NCBI GenBank assembly: GCA_003576695.1
Contig: QOZQ01000011.1
Coordinates: 124,001 to 188,000, forward strand
Source of the DNA: Taklimakanibacter lacteus
Lineage (GTDB): Bacteria; Pseudomonadota; Alphaproteobacteria; Rhizobiales; Aestuariivirgaceae
Length of the DNA stretch: 64,000 bases
Reading direction: 5' to 3'
In this document: piece after piece, positions 63,187 through 64,000 of the stretch
How positions within the stretch are numbered: the first letter of the stretch is position 1
Layout: every line of letters begins with the position of its first letter
The notes under the pieces: model-generated
The model's database searches: none
What the model saw: only the letters and a program-made list of their open reading frames with translations
Told to the model about the DNA's origin: nothing
Translations under genes and position numbers: made by a program

Positions 63187-63800
63187 TCAGCAAGCTCAAA
63201 GGCCGCATCGACGCGTACGGACCAGACTGGGTCGTCATCGATGTGAATGGCGTGGGCTATCACTGCGCCTGCTCGACCAAGACGCTGGCGCATCTGCCGG
63301 CGGCGGGCGAGTTCGCCGAGGTCCTGACCGAGATGCTGGTGAGCCAGGACATGATCCGCCTCGTCGGCTTCGCCACCCAGAGCGAGCGCGAATGGTTCAG
63401 GCTGCTGCAGACGGTGCAAGGGGTGGGCACCAAGGTGGCGCTGGCGCTGCTCTCGACACTGAGCACGGCCGAGCTCGGCAATGCCATAGCGCTCCAGGAC
63501 AAGGCGATGGTGTCGCGGGCGCCCGGCGTCGGGCCCAAGGTCGCGCAGCGGATCGTCAGTGAGCTGAAGGACAAGGCGCCGGCCTTCGCGCCCGCCGATC
63601 CGGCATTGGCGAAACTGCAGGCCGAGCTTGGCGGACCGAAGCCCACGGCGGCGTCGGATGCGGTGTCGGCGCTGGTCAATCTGGGCTATGGCCAGACTCA
63701 GGCCGGGGCCGCGGTGAGCGCCGCGATGCGCAAGGCCGGCGAGGATGCGCAGACCGAGCAGCTGATCCGGCTCGCGCTCAAGGAACTGGCGCTGGCATGA
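63183..63800 (+). CDS. ruvA: Holliday junction branch-migration protein RuvA
   Basis: A 205-residue protein with the OB-fold N-terminus ([15 protein letters not shown]), helix-hairpin-helix motifs ([25 protein letters not shown]) and a C-terminal RuvB-binding domain. Start ATG 63183 lies inside the vapC stop (ATGA), so ruvA is now read behind the toxin. The next gene also starts within its stop. Confidence 0.95.
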   Translation: MISKLKGRIDAYGPDWVVIDVNGVGYHCACSTKTLAHLPAAGEFAEVLTEMLVSQDMIRLVGFATQSEREWFRLLQTVQGVGTKVALALLSTLSTAELGNAIALQDKAMVSRAPGVGPKVAQRIVSELKDKAPAFAPADPALAKLQAELGGPKPTAASDAVSALVNLGYGQTQAGAAVSAAMRKAGEDAQTEQLIRLALKELALA

Positions 63801-64000
63801 GCGGGGTTGCTGCATCTGGCTCCGCGGGCCGTCCGCTCTGGGCCAGGCTGATCACGACCGTTCTGGTGACGGTCCTCATCGGTCCGCTGCTCGGTACGAT
63901 CCTTGTTCTCCTCACCAACGCGATCGGCGCGGCGCCGGACGCGATCGTGACGATCCTGCAGGGCAGATCCCTATGGGTCGTGCTGTTCGAGGGCTATGTG
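63797..64000 (+). CDS. Truncated membrane protein at the right edge
   Basis: ATG 63797 overlaps the ruvA stop; 68 codons are visible and run off the window. The N-terminus has an Ala/Gly-rich lead and two hydrophobic stretches (about residues 18-42 and 48-66), so it is a membrane protein of unknown family. ruvB is expected further downstream. Confidence 0.6.
   Translation, partial: MSGVAASGSAGRPLWARLITTVLVTVLIGPLLGTILVLLTNAIGAAPDAIVTILQGRSLWVVLFEGYV

Overview
The window looks like chromosomal DNA of an alphaproteobacterium of the Hyphomicrobiales (Rhizobiales) type. It is GC-rich. It carries order-typical families (TrcR/DUF1013, DUF1465, DUF1192, DUF4164 beside zapA, aa3-type cytochrome oxidase subunit IV beside a split pntAA-pntAB-pntB transhydrogenase, BetI-ChoX) and four perfect TTAA-N7-TTAA CtrA-type boxes in intergenic DNA. 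Genus cannot be read from the sequence. There is no prophage, CRISPR array, rRNA or tRNA.

Layout. 1-8 kb: cell-wall enzymes (DUF882/YcbK-like peptidase cut by the left edge, YcbB-like L,D-transpeptidase), an orphan NtrC-type regulator, an M3 oligopeptidase and an ABC1/UbiB-family kinase. 8.1-14.4 kb: two exported TPR-CHAT paralogues in tandem, separated by a decayed piece of the kinase gene that marks an old tandem-duplication junction. 14.5-19.7 kb: oxidase subunit IV, the pnt operon with an unknown exported protein inserted, a phytanoyl-CoA dioxygenase-like protein and an unknown secreted protein. 19.9-27.3 kb: a sugar operon (binding protein, two permeases, ATPase, RpiR regulator, class II aldolase, FGGY kinase) with matching A/T-rich palindromes before the first gene and the regulator. 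27.4-31.9 kb: a MotA/ExbB + MotB/OmpA stator-like pair, a small P-loop kinase and an ABC exporter. 32-38.6 kb: rpmE, a SelW-like protein, small conserved families including a DUF1465 gene with two CtrA boxes, betI/choX, a quinone oxidoreductase and trcR. 38.7-47.3 kb: AraC regulator, GNAT, two SDRs (one lacking the catalytic Tyr), MFS carrier, secreted matrixin, propionyl-CoA synthetase, PAP2 protein. 47.4-56.7 kb: housekeeping genes (IMPase, rpsU, purEK, DUF465 pair, fba-pgk-[palindromic repeat]-tkt, DUF4164, zapA). 56.7-64 kb: CGNR/BKACE divergent pair, probable 6S RNA, fau, ymdB, yebC and the ruvC-[vapBC]-ruvA locus, ending in a truncated membrane-protein gene.

How the genes relate. tkt, pgk and fba form a carbon-metabolism cluster; the gap gene often found between tkt and pgk in relatives is absent and a palindromic repeat lies in that gap. 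The sugar operon imports a substrate, phosphorylates it (FGGY kinase) and cleaves the phosphate ester (class II aldolase), most likely under RpiR control. CtrA boxes link the DUF882 peptidase, the DUF1465 protein and an unknown 111-residue protein to the cell cycle.

The most unusual material is the secreted CHAT pair with its duplication scar, the exported protein inside the pnt operon, the stator-like pair and the toxin-antitoxin module embedded in the ruv operon. All functional calls rest on reading motifs and gene order; no database search was possible.
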